Shown here: piece after piece, positions 1 through 6,520 of the stretch
Position numbering within the stretch: the stretch's first letter is position 1
How the letters are laid out: every line of letters starts with the position of its first letter
From: Actinomycetes bacterium
GTDB taxonomy: Bacteria > Actinomycetota > Acidimicrobiia > Acidimicrobiales > Acidimicrobiaceae
Direction of reading: 5' to 3'
Assembly (NCBI GenBank): GCA_021844725.1
Contig: JAKBSX010000145.1
Coordinates: 1 to 7,113 of the forward strand
DNA length: 7,113 nucleotides
Translations under genes and position numbers: made by a program
Notes under the pieces: model-generated
What the model was told of the DNA's origin: nothing
The model's input: only the letters and a program-made list of their open reading frames with translations
Database searches by the model: none

Positions 1-123
1 CCGAATTCCTCCATGGAGGCACTCTCTTATTACAGAGAAGCGTCACGGCTTCGTCCTGATCTGCCTGCGGAAGAGGGGATTACCAGATTGAGTCACGTCG
101 ACGAAATAGTTGCGAGTCGATGA
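1..123 (+). CDS. C-terminal end of a TPR-like protein (5' part outside window)
   Basis: Reading frame 1 is open from the first base and ends at TGA 121-123, giving 40 residues. The segment EALSYYREASRLRPD fits helix B of a tetratricopeptide repeat: Ala at repeat position 20, Tyr at 24, Ala at 27 and Pro at 32. A short charged tail (GITRLSHVDEIVASR) follows, as is common after the last repeat. TPR proteins are protein-interaction scaffolds; which one this is cannot be said from 40 residues. The next gene is 540 bp away, so it is probably not in the same operon. The frame is short and could be chance, but the spacing of the repeat residues is good. Confidence 0.5.
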   Translation, partial: PNSSMEALSYYREASRLRPDLPAEEGITRLSHVDEIVASR

Positions 124-454
124 ACTTGCTTCCGTTTCTGTAATCACTTTAAAGAAGCCCGAGTTAGATCTTGTGTCTGATATATCTGATGGGTATGAAT
201 GCCGAGGATATTCTTCTATCCGCTCGTGTCTCCGTCCTCGCGATCCGGCGGCGATGTCTACCCACTCGATGCTAAGACAGCCGGGTCCCTCCATCGAAGT
301 GTCACAGTCTGCTGCGTCATCAAATTCAACGCGTTGCTTTCGTGTCGTTAGAATCATTAGTGCCGATCAGCATACCGTTGTTGAGTAGTGATCTGCTTCC
401 GCGGCAGTGACTAGTGCCGGAGATTGCCGTTGCGGGTAACTCGCGTTAGGATGC

Positions 455-469
455 CCGTGATAGTCACGG
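455..469. other. Perfect 6-bp stem-loop
   Basis: CCGTGA (455-460) pairs with TCACGG (464-469) around the loop TAG. A second short stem, TGCC/GGCA (470-473 and 479-482), follows at once. There is no T-run after it, so it is not a standard intrinsic terminator. It could be an operator-like palindrome or part of a structured leader. Confidence 0.4.
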
Positions 470-508
470 TGCCTATCTGGCAGGGATGCAATCGCCGGGC
501 TGCAGCGA

Positions 509-548
509 GTTAGAATTTTACCAGCCGGTAGGTTGCATTGAATCTAAC
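509..548 (+). other. Nested stem-loop in the leader upstream of the DUF3078-like gene
   Basis: GTTAGA (509-514) pairs with TCTAAC (543-548), and inside it TACC (519-522) pairs with GGTA (527-530). A T-rich stretch (TCATTATTTTCC) lies a few bases downstream. It could be a weak terminator or a leader structure. It matches no riboswitch class that I can recognise. Confidence 0.35.
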
Positions 549-651
549 AAGTCATTATTTTCCTGCGTCAGTGGGAAGAAGTCTCTGAGCCATATCCTGT
601 CTACTCTCTCTTGAGGCGTATTGCAGGGACGCACGTCGTTTTGCGAAAGAC

Positions 652-658
652 AAGGAGG
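652..658 (+). promoter_or_regulatory. Ribosome binding site that fixes a TTG start
   Basis: AAGGAGG is a near-perfect Shine-Dalgarno sequence. It ends six bases before TTG at 665. It shows that translation starts at 665 and not at the upstream in-frame TTG at 611, which has no such site. Confidence 0.8.
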
Positions 659-664
659 CGAAGC

Positions 665-1543
665 TTGAAAAAGGCCCTAATTTCGATCGCAGTGGCGGTT
701 TTTGTCCCTATTTGTGCCAGGGGAGATGCCGCATCCGAAGATGCCAAGACATCAAAACCAAAAAATGATTCCATGAATGTCTGGATCCCGACCATGGTTA
801 CTGCTTTGAATGTGAGCCAAATTGCGTTCAGCAATTGGACCCAAGGCGGGTCGAATGCTCTCGCTTGGACTGCGACGGCCAATATCGGGTACAACTACAG
901 GAGCTTAACGTGGGGCTTACAGAATCATCTTCGTGCCTCATACGGAAGAAACAAAATCGGAAGTCAGAGTTCCATTGTCACCGACAATAGTTTTCTCCTC
1001 GACAACGTCCTGACTTATGGTCTTGGCTGGGCGACTAATCCGTTCTTTAGCAATACTATTATCACAACCATAGCCGAAGGCTATTCTTACGCTTCCAGCG
1101 TACCAATTCCTATCGCGAACTTTTTCGACCCCGGCTACGTGACTCAAAGCCTGGGTTTCGGTTATTCGAAGACTGATAATTTCTCCACACGGCTTGGGTT
1201 GGCTGTACAGGAAGTGTTCACGAACAGGTACCGCCAGTATACTGACAATCCAGGCACGACAAACAAGGTGGAGGCTTTCAAATTCGAAACCGGGCTCGAA
1301 TCTGTCACGCGCGGTCAACTCCAGATTGCGGACAACTTACTTCTGACAACGGGCCTCCGACTGTTCACCAGATTCAAAGATCTCAGTGTATGGGACGTAA
1401 GGTGGGAAAACCTTGTAGTGGCCAAAGTGAATTCCTTCATTAATGTAAATCTTGTTTATGACGTCGTGTATCAGAAGGATCAATCGCTTACAACGCAAAT
1501 GAAAGAGGGTCTGCAGGTCGGCGTGACATACACGCTATTCTAG
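665..1543 (+). CDS. Secreted DUF3078-like outer-membrane beta-barrel protein
   Basis: The product has 292 residues and starts at TTG behind AAGGAGG. Residues 1-22 form a Sec signal peptide: a KK n-region, the hydrophobic stretch ALISIAVAVFVPI, and a likely signal peptidase I cut after GDA. The Cys at 17 lacks a good lipobox. The block around residues 49-68 (NVSQIAFSNWTQGGSNALAW) is the hallmark of DUF3078, a family of unknown function typical of Bacteroidota relatives. The rest alternates polar and aromatic residues in strand-sized units. The chain ends in YTLF, a C-terminal aromatic residue that fits a BAM-recognised last strand, so outer-membrane placement is inferred. mscL begins 50 bp downstream and may be co-transcribed. 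The substrate or role is unknown. Confidence 0.85.
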   Translation: MKKALISIAVAVFVPICARGDAASEDAKTSKPKNDSMNVWIPTMVTALNVSQIAFSNWTQGGSNALAWTATANIGYNYRSLTWGLQNHLRASYGRNKIGSQSSIVTDNSFLLDNVLTYGLGWATNPFFSNTIITTIAEGYSYASSVPIPIANFFDPGYVTQSLGFGYSKTDNFSTRLGLAVQEVFTNRYRQYTDNPGTTNKVEAFKFETGLESVTRGQLQIADNLLLTTGLRLFTRFKDLSVWDVRWENLVVAKVNSFINVNLVYDVVYQKDQSLTTQMKEGLQVGVTYTLF

Positions 1544-1581
1544 CCTGTACTCTTCTTGATTAATGTAATTGTATGAAGCTA

Positions 1582-1588
1582 AGAGGGG
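1582..1588 (+). promoter_or_regulatory. Ribosome binding site of mscL
   Basis: AGAGGGG lies five bases before ATG 1594. It argues against the in-frame ATG at 1573, which would add the residues MKLRGAR before the conserved MscL N-terminus. Confidence 0.65.
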
Positions 1589-1593
1589 CACGT

Positions 1594-2028
1594 ATGAAAA
1601 TTGTAGATGAATTCAAAGAATTTGCGATGAGAGGGAGTCTCGTAGACATGGCTGTGGGCATAGTTATCGGTGCCGCGTTTGGATCGCTAGTCAGATCGCT
1701 GGTTGACAATGTTATTATGCCGCCATTTGGAAGAATACTCGGTGGAATGGATTTCAGTGAACTGATTATCAATCTCTCGCCCGGCTCTTATGGCTCGTTG
1801 GCGGCCGCGAAAGCTGCTGGAGCAGCGACAATCAACTACGGTCTTTTTCTCAATAGCGTCATTTCTTTTCTTATCATTTCATGGGCGCTTTTTATTGTTG
1901 TGAAATTCATGAACAAGTTCAAGCGTGAAAAGCCTGCGCCAGAACCAGATACAAAAATATGCCCGCAATGTCAGTCCTCTATCAAGTTGAAAGCGGTTCG
2001 TTGTCCCTATTGCACATCTGCCCTGTAA
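1594..2028 (+). CDS. mscL: Large-conductance mechanosensitive channel MscL with C-terminal zinc ribbon
   Basis: The 144-residue product is a homopentameric inner-membrane channel that opens under membrane tension and releases solutes during hypo-osmotic shock. The N-terminus DEFKEFAMRGSLVDMAVG is the family signature: an amphipathic helix followed by TM1, about residues 16-44 and ending in IMPPFG. A periplasmic loop (about 52-81) leads to TM2 (about 82-105). The usual charged cytoplasmic helix is replaced by a Pro-rich linker and a four-Cys ribbon: CPQC at 123-126 and CPYC at 137-140. Such ribbons occur in some MscL homologues but not in the E. coli protein; structural zinc binding is inferred. 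The start is fixed by the purine-rich site at 1582-1588. Confidence 0.96.
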   Translation: MKIVDEFKEFAMRGSLVDMAVGIVIGAAFGSLVRSLVDNVIMPPFGRILGGMDFSELIINLSPGSYGSLAAAKAAGAATINYGLFLNSVISFLIISWALFIVVKFMNKFKREKPAPEPDTKICPQCQSSIKLKAVRCPYCTSAL

Positions 2029-2085
2029 CAGTATTGGAATAAGGGCGAAGAGTAGACCGATTCGCATGCTTGTTAGACCGAGCCT

Positions 2086-2132
2086 GAACCTTCGGCGTTG
2101 ACTCTAGAATTACCTTCCTTGGAACGCCGTTC
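2086..2132 (+). terminator. Possible terminator or hairpin after mscL
   Basis: CGGCGTT (2093-2099) pairs with AACGCCG (2123-2129) across a 23-base loop. Alternatively, GAAC (2086-2089) and GTTC (2129-2132) extend a GGCGTT/AACGCC stem past a small bulge. Only a weak T-containing stretch (TTCAGTTTAG) follows, so termination is a guess. It sits 60-100 bases past the mscL stop. Confidence 0.35.
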
Positions 2133-2230
2133 AGTTTAGCTACATCATTGTCGCACGAAATGCTTTGAATTCTCGATTTAGAGGTGCCTTGAGTGTCAAG
2201 TTGAGACCCTCACAGCGAGCAACGCGCGTT

Positions 2231-2262
2231 GTGCCGGAATTCATTCAGAATGAATCTGGCAC
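2231..2262. other. Strong imperfect palindrome / hairpin
   Basis: The outer arms GTGCC and GGCAC and the inner arms ATTCATT (2239-2245) and AATGAAT (2249-2255) form a stem of about 14 bp. It has one G-T pair, one bulged A and a three-base loop (CAG). No T-run follows. It stands alone about 300 bases before the response-regulator start. It could be a Rho-assisted terminator, a REP-like element or an operator. Confidence 0.5.
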
Positions 2263-2548
2263 CCCGTGATGTTTACAGCTTGTAGCAAACGTTGCTATGG
2301 CGCCGTGTGAAAGTGTAGGTTATCTTTTTTCAATTCGCCCCAAGATATTTGAATTGGATGTGAACAAGCTACACCGACAGATGTCAGGAGTTTTGTGTGC
2401 GCAACTGCTCTATAGAATAAGAACTTTCCCTCCGACGCGTGAACGCGCGCCGAGATTAATATGCTTGAAGTCCTACCATCCACTTGCGCTTGTATGTTCG
2501 TTCGTATTCGTTGTGAAAGACTTTTGGAAAACTGATAGCAAGGCACCG

Positions 2549-2555
2549 AAGGAGG
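2549..2555 (+). promoter_or_regulatory. Ribosome binding site of the response regulator
   Basis: AAGGAGG lies eight bases before ATG 2564. It fixes the start at MAKVIIV, exactly where a receiver domain begins, although the frame is open 267 bases further upstream. Confidence 0.8.
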
Positions 2556-2563
2556 ATTTGGCA

Positions 2564-3196
2564 ATGGCGAAAGTGATTATTGTGAATGCGTTTCCGGTCC
2601 TGCGTAAGGGCGTAAAAGATATCCTGTCAGAGAATGAGAATGTGTCTGTTGTCCTTGAATCTGTCGAGGAATCTGAGGTCAGACGCACCATCTTGAAAGA
2701 GAAGGTCGATCTTGTGGTGATGGACCTTGAAATACCGGGGAACGACGGGCTGGGAATGTTGAGAATGATCAAGACTACTGATCCGGCAGTTCCAGTCCTT
2801 GTGTTGACAGCGCTCCCTGAGGAACTTTATGGGGTGGCTGCATTCAAGCACGGCGCAGACGCTTATCTCTCGAATGAATCTGGTACAGAGGAACTCATCC
2901 TTGCTGTCCAAAAGCTGATGGGTGGCAGGAGATACATCACTCCACATTTGGCGGAGCGGCTCGCTGAATTTGTCGAGAACGGAGGACAAAACTTGCCGCA
3001 TGAACGACTCACGAAAAGAGAGTTCCAAGTAATGCTAATGCTCGGAAGGGGAATGAGCATCAACGACATATCTGAGGAATTGTGTCTGAGCTATTGGACC
3101 GTAGCAACCTACAAGCGGCGGACACTTACCAAGATGGGCCTTGATTCAGTTGCTCAACTGATGAGGTATGTCTTAACGGAAGGAATGATGAAGTAA
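2564..3196 (+). CDS. NarL/FixJ-type response regulator with an atypical receiver domain
   Basis: The 210-residue product has the usual length for this family. Residues 1-120 form a receiver domain. Residues 149-208 form a LuxR-type helix-turn-helix (LTKREFQVMLMLGRGMS, then LSYWTVATYKRRTLTKMG), so it should bind DNA as a dimer. The phosphoacceptor Asp54 (VVMDLEIPG) and the switch Thr82 and Tyr101 are present. The acidic pair that normally binds magnesium just after the first strand is replaced by Asn8-Ala9 (IIVNAFP). The conserved Lys (as in YLLKD) is Asn104 (YLSNES). Phosphorylation is therefore likely weak or absent, and the protein may be controlled by another signal or simply by its amount. 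No partner histidine kinase is seen. The Wzc gene follows 301 bp downstream, so control of this polysaccharide locus is a reasonable inference. Confidence 0.93.
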   Translation: MAKVIIVNAFPVLRKGVKDILSENENVSVVLESVEESEVRRTILKEKVDLVVMDLEIPGNDGLGMLRMIKTTDPAVPVLVLTALPEELYGVAAFKHGADAYLSNESGTEELILAVQKLMGGRRYITPHLAERLAEFVENGGQNLPHERLTKREFQVMLMLGRGMSINDISEELCLSYWTVATYKRRTLTKMGLDSVAQLMRYVLTEGMMK

Positions 3197-3338
3197 CAAC
3201 AGTTACTACAAACTAATCCCACCTAATAGCCTCACAAGAATCACAGCCGCAGTTATTGTGGTAGCTAACAGCAGCGATTAGATTAGCCAGCGTAGTTGAC
3301 GGGCGTGCGTTGGCGTTAGGGAGCTTGAAGCCTAAGTT

Positions 3339-3361
3339 GGTCCTCGAAGTCTTGAGGGACC
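3339..3361. other. Stem-loop upstream of wzc
   Basis: GGTCC (3339-3343) pairs with GGACC (3357-3361). After one bulged G the stem continues TCGA/TTGA (with a G-T pair) to the four-base loop AGTC, giving about nine pairs. There is no T-run. It may be the terminator of the regulator gene or a leader element of wzc. Confidence 0.4.
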
Positions 3362-3486
3362 GGAAATCACACGTCGGAAGATACTGCCGCCGTTGAATTT
3401 CCGAACCTGATACCAATCCACTGCACTAAGGTCATTGTGGAGACGCTGTAACTGCGTTGCGTCAGGTAATAATTATTGCTTCATCC

Positions 3487-3493
3487 AGGGAGG
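3487..3493 (+). promoter_or_regulatory. Ribosome binding site of wzc
   Basis: AGGGAGG ends four bases before ATG 3498. It selects this start over the upstream alternative at 3435. Confidence 0.7.
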
Positions 3494-3497
3494 TTGT

Positions 3498-5906
3498 ATG
3501 GTATCGAATGACCATACTTGGAACAGTAGCGGAACGAGCGACAAAAGTGTGAGTCGCCGCAGGGTCGTCTCTCGCCAGGAGAACTTTGAAGATTGGTCCT
3601 TCCAGAATATTCTTCGCAAACTTTACGCTCATAAACTGGCTGCGTCGCTCGCATTCTCCATCGTTGTCCTAGCATCTGCCGCGTATACTCTGAACCAGGA
3701 ACCGATGTATGAAGCATCAGTAGAGATTTTGATTACGAAGAGCAGATCGGGATCGCAAGGGGGGATGGATGGGCTGAACGATTACATGCAGCCGAGTGGT
3801 TCAGATGAACGGAGAATTTCTGACGAATTGGCGATCATGCGGACTGACAATTTGAGGAACCGTATGGTCCAGTTTCTTTTCGACAATCCTATTTTGAAAT
3901 CAGAGACAGGAAGTGACACGCTGAATATACTTCTCCCCTCCAAGGCGGACAGAGCGGAAGGCATCGGACCATTCGCGACAAAAGGCGAGGTGGCGGGGCG
4001 ATTATCCAGTGCCGTCAAATTTACCAACCAGCCGAATTCAGATATTATCGACATCTCTGTGCGGAGCCGATCTTCAGAAGAGGCGGCTCTGATAGCAAAC
4101 GCTTACGCGCGAGAGTATTACAATCTGAATGTCAGTTCCAGCCGAGCTATTGCGAGGAACGTTGGGAGCTTTCTTAGGAACCAGCTATATGGTGCTCAGA
4201 CAGCATTAACAGCGGCTGAGGATAGCCTTCGAGCCTATATGCAGTCTCAGCGAATCGTTTCGCTCGATCAGGAGTCGAACGTGCTTATCAGCGCTATGAG
4301 CACGATGGAAGCTCAGAGGGACGACGTTCTCGTGGAAGTGAAGACGCACGAGAACCTTCTAGAAGTGTATCGTAGTCAGCTGAAGAACGTCGAACGCTCC
4401 TTTTCGTCGCACGTTTCCGACGCACTCGATCCCTACATCGCTCTACTTCAGCAGCAGATCGCGCAACTACAAGTGAATAGAGATGTGGCCATCGCCCAAA
4501 ATCCCGCGGCAGCAAATCGCAGCATTTACGATCAGGCTGTGGCGCAGGCCGATTCTCAGATAGCAAGTCTGCAAAGGAAGCTGAAAGAAAAGACGACCGA
4601 ATTTATAAACTCGAGGGTCATAGCGACCACTCCCTCTCAACAGGGGCAGAATGGCCGCAGCGCTGGCAGCTCCGACCCGACGGGATACTACACGGATCTT
4701 AGGTTGAAAGTGCTACAGACGGAGATAGATCTGAGTTCTGAGCGGGCCCAGCAGGAAGCCCTAGACAGAATACTTGCCCAATATGACAGAAAATTTTCGA
4801 GAATTCCAAACCAGTACATAAGACTTGCTCAGCTCGAGCGGACGCAACAAAGCCGTTCGAAATTATTTCTGATGATTCAGGATAATTTTCAGCAGGCACA
4901 GATTGCCGAACAGTCGCAGTTCGGTAACGTACAGATCATCGATCCCGCGTCGCCTCCCGGTTGGCCGGTGAGCCCACGAGTTCAAGTTAATATTACTGTT
5001 GCGGTCCTGCTGGGTCTCGGACTTGCCATAGTTGTAGCGTTCGTTTTGGATCGCCTCGATGGTTCCGTCAAAGCGCCGGAAGACCTGGAGAAGAAGGGGT
5101 TCAAGATCCTCTCTGTGATTCCGATGATCCCGCACGCGAATGTGACCAGCGGCAAATCGGAAATCGAAAGGTCAGTGCTCGTTACCGGTCGGAAGGTACC
5201 CCTCAGGCTTGTGACTATCCATTCTCCGCTCGATTCCACTTCTGAGATTTATCGCTCTTTACGGACAGTGATTCAGTATTCCAGGAGCGTCGGGAAGGTA
5301 CGATCGCTGCTTGTGGTCAGTGCGCTCCCACAAGAGGGAAAATCTACCACTGTCGTGAATCTGTCCGTCGCTTTTGCTCACGCGGGAATGAAAACGTTGA
5401 TGCTGGACGCCGACCTGCGGGGCCCTATACTCCATAAGTTGTGGAACGTTCAAGAGAGGCCGGGGCTGATCGATTTCCTGAGAGATAAGGCGCCACTTGA
5501 TGCGGTAATCAAAGGAACGAGCGTTGAAAATCTCTTTGTCCTTCCCGCAGGCTCGATCTCCTCGAACCCGTCTGAAATTCTCGGGTCCGACGCAATGAAG
5601 TCTTCGATGGAGATACTAAAGCAGAATTTTGACATGGTGATGATTGATTCGCCTCCCGTTCTTGCCGTAACGGACGCTGCGGTACTGTCCCAGCTCGCTG
5701 ATGCGGTACTGTTCGTAACCTCGGCGAAGAGTACGAAGCTCGATTTGGTCGATAAAGGTTCTGAAGCCCTCAGGCAGGTCGACGCAAACGTGATTGGCTA
5801 CGTGCTCAACGAGTTCGACTACAGGAAGGCTTACGGCACATACTACAACCATCGATACTACTCTCAATATCACAAAAGAAAAGAGCCAGGTAGGGGGAAT
5901 GTATGA
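3498..5906 (+). CDS. wzc: Wzc-type polysaccharide co-polymerase with tyrosine autokinase domain
   Basis: The 802-residue inner-membrane protein controls chain length and export of capsule or exopolysaccharide. After a short basic cytoplasmic N-terminus comes TM1 (about 47-65). A long periplasmic part follows: a Wzz-like start, coiled-coil-prone helices (about 215-460, Gln/Ala-rich), and a GNVR-type segment ending QFGNVQIIDPASPPGWPVSPR. TM2 is about 499-517. The cytoplasmic BY-kinase domain has Walker A SALPQEGKSTT (Lys615), Walker A' LMLDADLRGP (Asp637, Asp639) and Walker B MVMIDSPP (Asp717). The C-terminus has a cluster of seven tyrosines (775, 779, 782, 783, 787, 788, 791), the autophosphorylation tail. 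Membrane and kinase parts are fused in one chain, as in proteobacterial Wzc and unlike split CapA/CapB. No Wza or Wzb gene is in the window. The stop overlaps a possible next start (ATGA). Confidence 0.95.
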   Translation: MVSNDHTWNSSGTSDKSVSRRRVVSRQENFEDWSFQNILRKLYAHKLAASLAFSIVVLASAAYTLNQEPMYEASVEILITKSRSGSQGGMDGLNDYMQPSGSDERRISDELAIMRTDNLRNRMVQFLFDNPILKSETGSDTLNILLPSKADRAEGIGPFATKGEVAGRLSSAVKFTNQPNSDIIDISVRSRSSEEAALIANAYAREYYNLNVSSSRAIARNVGSFLRNQLYGAQTALTAAEDSLRAYMQSQRIVSLDQESNVLISAMSTMEAQRDDVLVEVKTHENLLEVYRSQLKNVERSFSSHVSDALDPYIALLQQQIAQLQVNRDVAIAQNPAAANRSIYDQAVAQADSQIASLQRKLKEKTTEFINSRVIATTPSQQGQNGRSAGSSDPTGYYTDLRLKVLQTEIDLSSERAQQEALDRILAQYDRKFSRIPNQYIRLAQLERTQQSRSKLFLMIQDNFQQAQIAEQSQFGNVQIIDPASPPGWPVSPRVQVNITVAVLLGLGLAIVVAFVLDRLDGSVKAPEDLEKKGFKILSVIPMIPHANVTSGKSEIERSVLVTGRKVPLRLVTIHSPLDSTSEIYRSLRTVIQYSRSVGKVRSLLVVSALPQEGKSTTVVNLSVAFAHAGMKTLMLDADLRGPILHKLWNVQERPGLIDFLRDKAPLDAVIKGTSVENLFVLPAGSISSNPSEILGSDAMKSSMEILKQNFDMVMIDSPPVLAVTDAAVLSQLADAVLFVTSAKSTKLDLVDKGSEALRQVDANVIGYVLNEFDYRKAYGTYYNHRYYSQYHKRKEPGRGNV

Positions 5907-5990
5907 TTGTCCTTGAAGTACCGGCGTGTCTCGCTCGCTTTAGCGCTGAAGGATTCTTTGGCGTTGGTTAGCTATAAAAGATTTCCGTAA
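5903..5990 (+). pseudogene. Aborted reading frame coupled to wzc (possible gene remnant)
   Basis: ATG 5903 overlaps the wzc stop as ATGA and follows a purine-rich site (AGGGGG, 5892-5897) by five bases, the usual look of a translationally coupled operon gene. The frame closes at TAG 5969-5971 after 22 residues (MIVLEVPACLARFSAEGFFG...). A second frame from TTG 5907 runs to TAA 5988-5990. It contains KYRRVSLALALKDSLALVSY, which resembles the basic-hydrophobic first membrane helix of CapD-like or polyprenyl glycosylphosphotransferase proteins. I infer that a coupled gene may have been truncated or frameshifted here. The likeness is weak and could be chance. Confidence 0.25.
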
Positions 5991-6100
5991 GAGCTTAACA
6001 CCAAAATCGAATTCAGAAGTGAGAAGTCTCAACACTTGTGATTACTCCATAACAGATGCCCCATTGAGGGGATCTTCGTACAAAGCTGCAAGGTAACAAG

Positions 6101-6145
6101 CCTCCTGCGGCGGCCGCGGCAGTGAGTTGAGCATCGGCAGGGAGG
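6101..6145 (+). other. Long-range stem with one bulge
   Basis: CCTCCTGC (6101-6108) pairs with GCAGGGAGG (6137-6145), eight pairs with one bulged G at 6140. It encloses the GC-rich palindrome GCCGCGGC (6113-6120). It is the strongest single pairing in the wzc-wecC gap. Confidence 0.45.
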
Positions 6146-6162
6146 ATAGACAAAATGGCTGA

Positions 6163-6182
6163 CCCATTCATGCTCGAATGGG
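6163..6182 (+). other. Seven-bp hairpin
   Basis: CCCATTC (6163-6169) pairs perfectly with GAATGGG (6176-6182) around a six-base loop. No T-run follows, so it is more likely part of a larger folded RNA than a terminator. Confidence 0.45.
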
Positions 6183-6333
6183 ACTGAGATGGCGAAGCCG
6201 TGAAAAACCACTTGAGGGCGGAAGTAGCCGATAAATATCAAACGTGAGAAGTGGCTTGGGGAGCGACGAAATATGAAGATAGAAGGTGTTAAACATATGG
6301 CGGTGTGGAAAGTTGAGAGGAGTTGGAGCAATC

Positions 6334-6352
6334 GTGCGGACTCGGCAAAAGA
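6334..6352 (+). repeat. 19-bp perfect direct repeat, copy 1
   Basis: Identical over 19 bases (GTGCGGACTCGGCAAAAGA) to 7095-7113. This copy lies in the gene-free stretch before wecC. In frame it reads ADSAKE, the same peptide as the wecC copy. Sequence flanking it on the left does not match. Confidence 0.9.
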
Positions 6353-6520
6353 ACAATTAAAACCACCAGAGATACGTCTGATGCGCAATCACCAACGGGA
6401 GCGCATTTGTTGCTGCGTGTGTTTCATCCGCCTTCGGTTAGCGGTCAATGCTGACGTCCCTGGTCTAAATTGATTTGCTGCATGCTATGCATTCATTACA
6501 GAACAACCAAGAGAATGTCC

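Larger units (their letters stand above)
124..664. other. Long intergenic region, no convincing gene
   Basis: No frame on either strand gives a recognisable protein. Open frames around 43-388 on both strands have low-complexity Ser/Arg-rich translations and no ribosome site. The 3' half (about 430-550) holds several stem-loops, listed separately. The last bases carry the ribosome binding site of the DUF3078-like gene. The region probably contains the terminator of the TPR gene and the promoter and leader of the downstream gene; no clear -35/-10 pair was found. Confidence 0.6.
2029..2563. other. Long intergenic region with two hairpins, leader of the response regulator
   Basis: No recognisable protein is encoded. 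The response-regulator frame is open back to about 2297, but the translation upstream of 2564 resembles no receiver extension and has no ribosome site. The stretch holds a possible mscL terminator (2086-2132), a strong hairpin (2231-2262), and three TTCGT units within 2497-2511. The TTCGT cluster could be a binding site, which I cannot test here. Confidence 0.55.
3197..3497. other. Intergenic region before wzc, probable promoter/leader
   Basis: About 300 bp without a gene. It contains the hairpin at 3339-3361 and the wzc ribosome site. No JUMPstart/ops-like element and no convincing -35/-10 pair were recognised. The wzc frame extends upstream to 3435, but those residues (starting MWRRCNCVASGN) do not look like a Wzc N-terminus. 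Confidence 0.5.
5991..6514 (+). other. Gene-free stretch with RNA-like secondary structure; possible group II intron remnant
   Basis: No intact gene is present. Local pairings crowd together: GATGCCCC/GGGGATC (6055-6074), CCTCCTGC/GCAGGGAGG (6101-6145), CCCATTC/GAATGGG (6163-6182) and CCACTT/AAGTGG (6208-6254). Downstream, 6273-6473 reads as a 66-codon frame with AKEQLKPPEIRLMRN, which loosely resembles the segment before the reverse-transcriptase domain of group II intron proteins. No RT motif follows, and I see no domain V. A degraded mobile structured RNA is my best guess, at low confidence; an untranslated leader of wecC is the alternative. Confidence 0.3.

Noticed and set aside
43..388. 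Open frames on both strands (minus 43-357, plus 110-388)
   Set aside because: They overlap the TPR tail frame and each other. Their translations are Ser/Arg-rich without recognisable domains, and the plus frame starts at TTG without a ribosome site.
611..664. Upstream TTG start at 611 for the DUF3078-like gene
   Set aside because: It would put 18 Arg-rich residues before the signal peptide and has no ribosome site, whereas AAGGAGG directly precedes TTG 665.
2297..2563. N-terminal extension of the response regulator
   Set aside because: The frame is open by chance. The extension shows no domain, and a perfect ribosome site precedes ATG 2564 where the receiver domain begins.
3197..3497. tRNA-like or JUMPstart/ops element before wzc
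   Set aside because: No cloverleaf or T-loop pattern and no GGCGGTAG-type motif could be found.
6029..6388. Minus-strand frame of 119 codons in the wzc-wecC gap
   Set aside because: No recognisable domain and no ribosome site. The stretch shows RNA-like pairing on the plus strand, so the frame is more likely antisense noise.
6273..6473. 66-codon plus-strand frame before wecC as a real gene
   Set aside because: No domain and no clear ribosome site; it ends in a Cys/Arg-rich tail. It was kept only as weak support for an intron-protein remnant, not as a gene.
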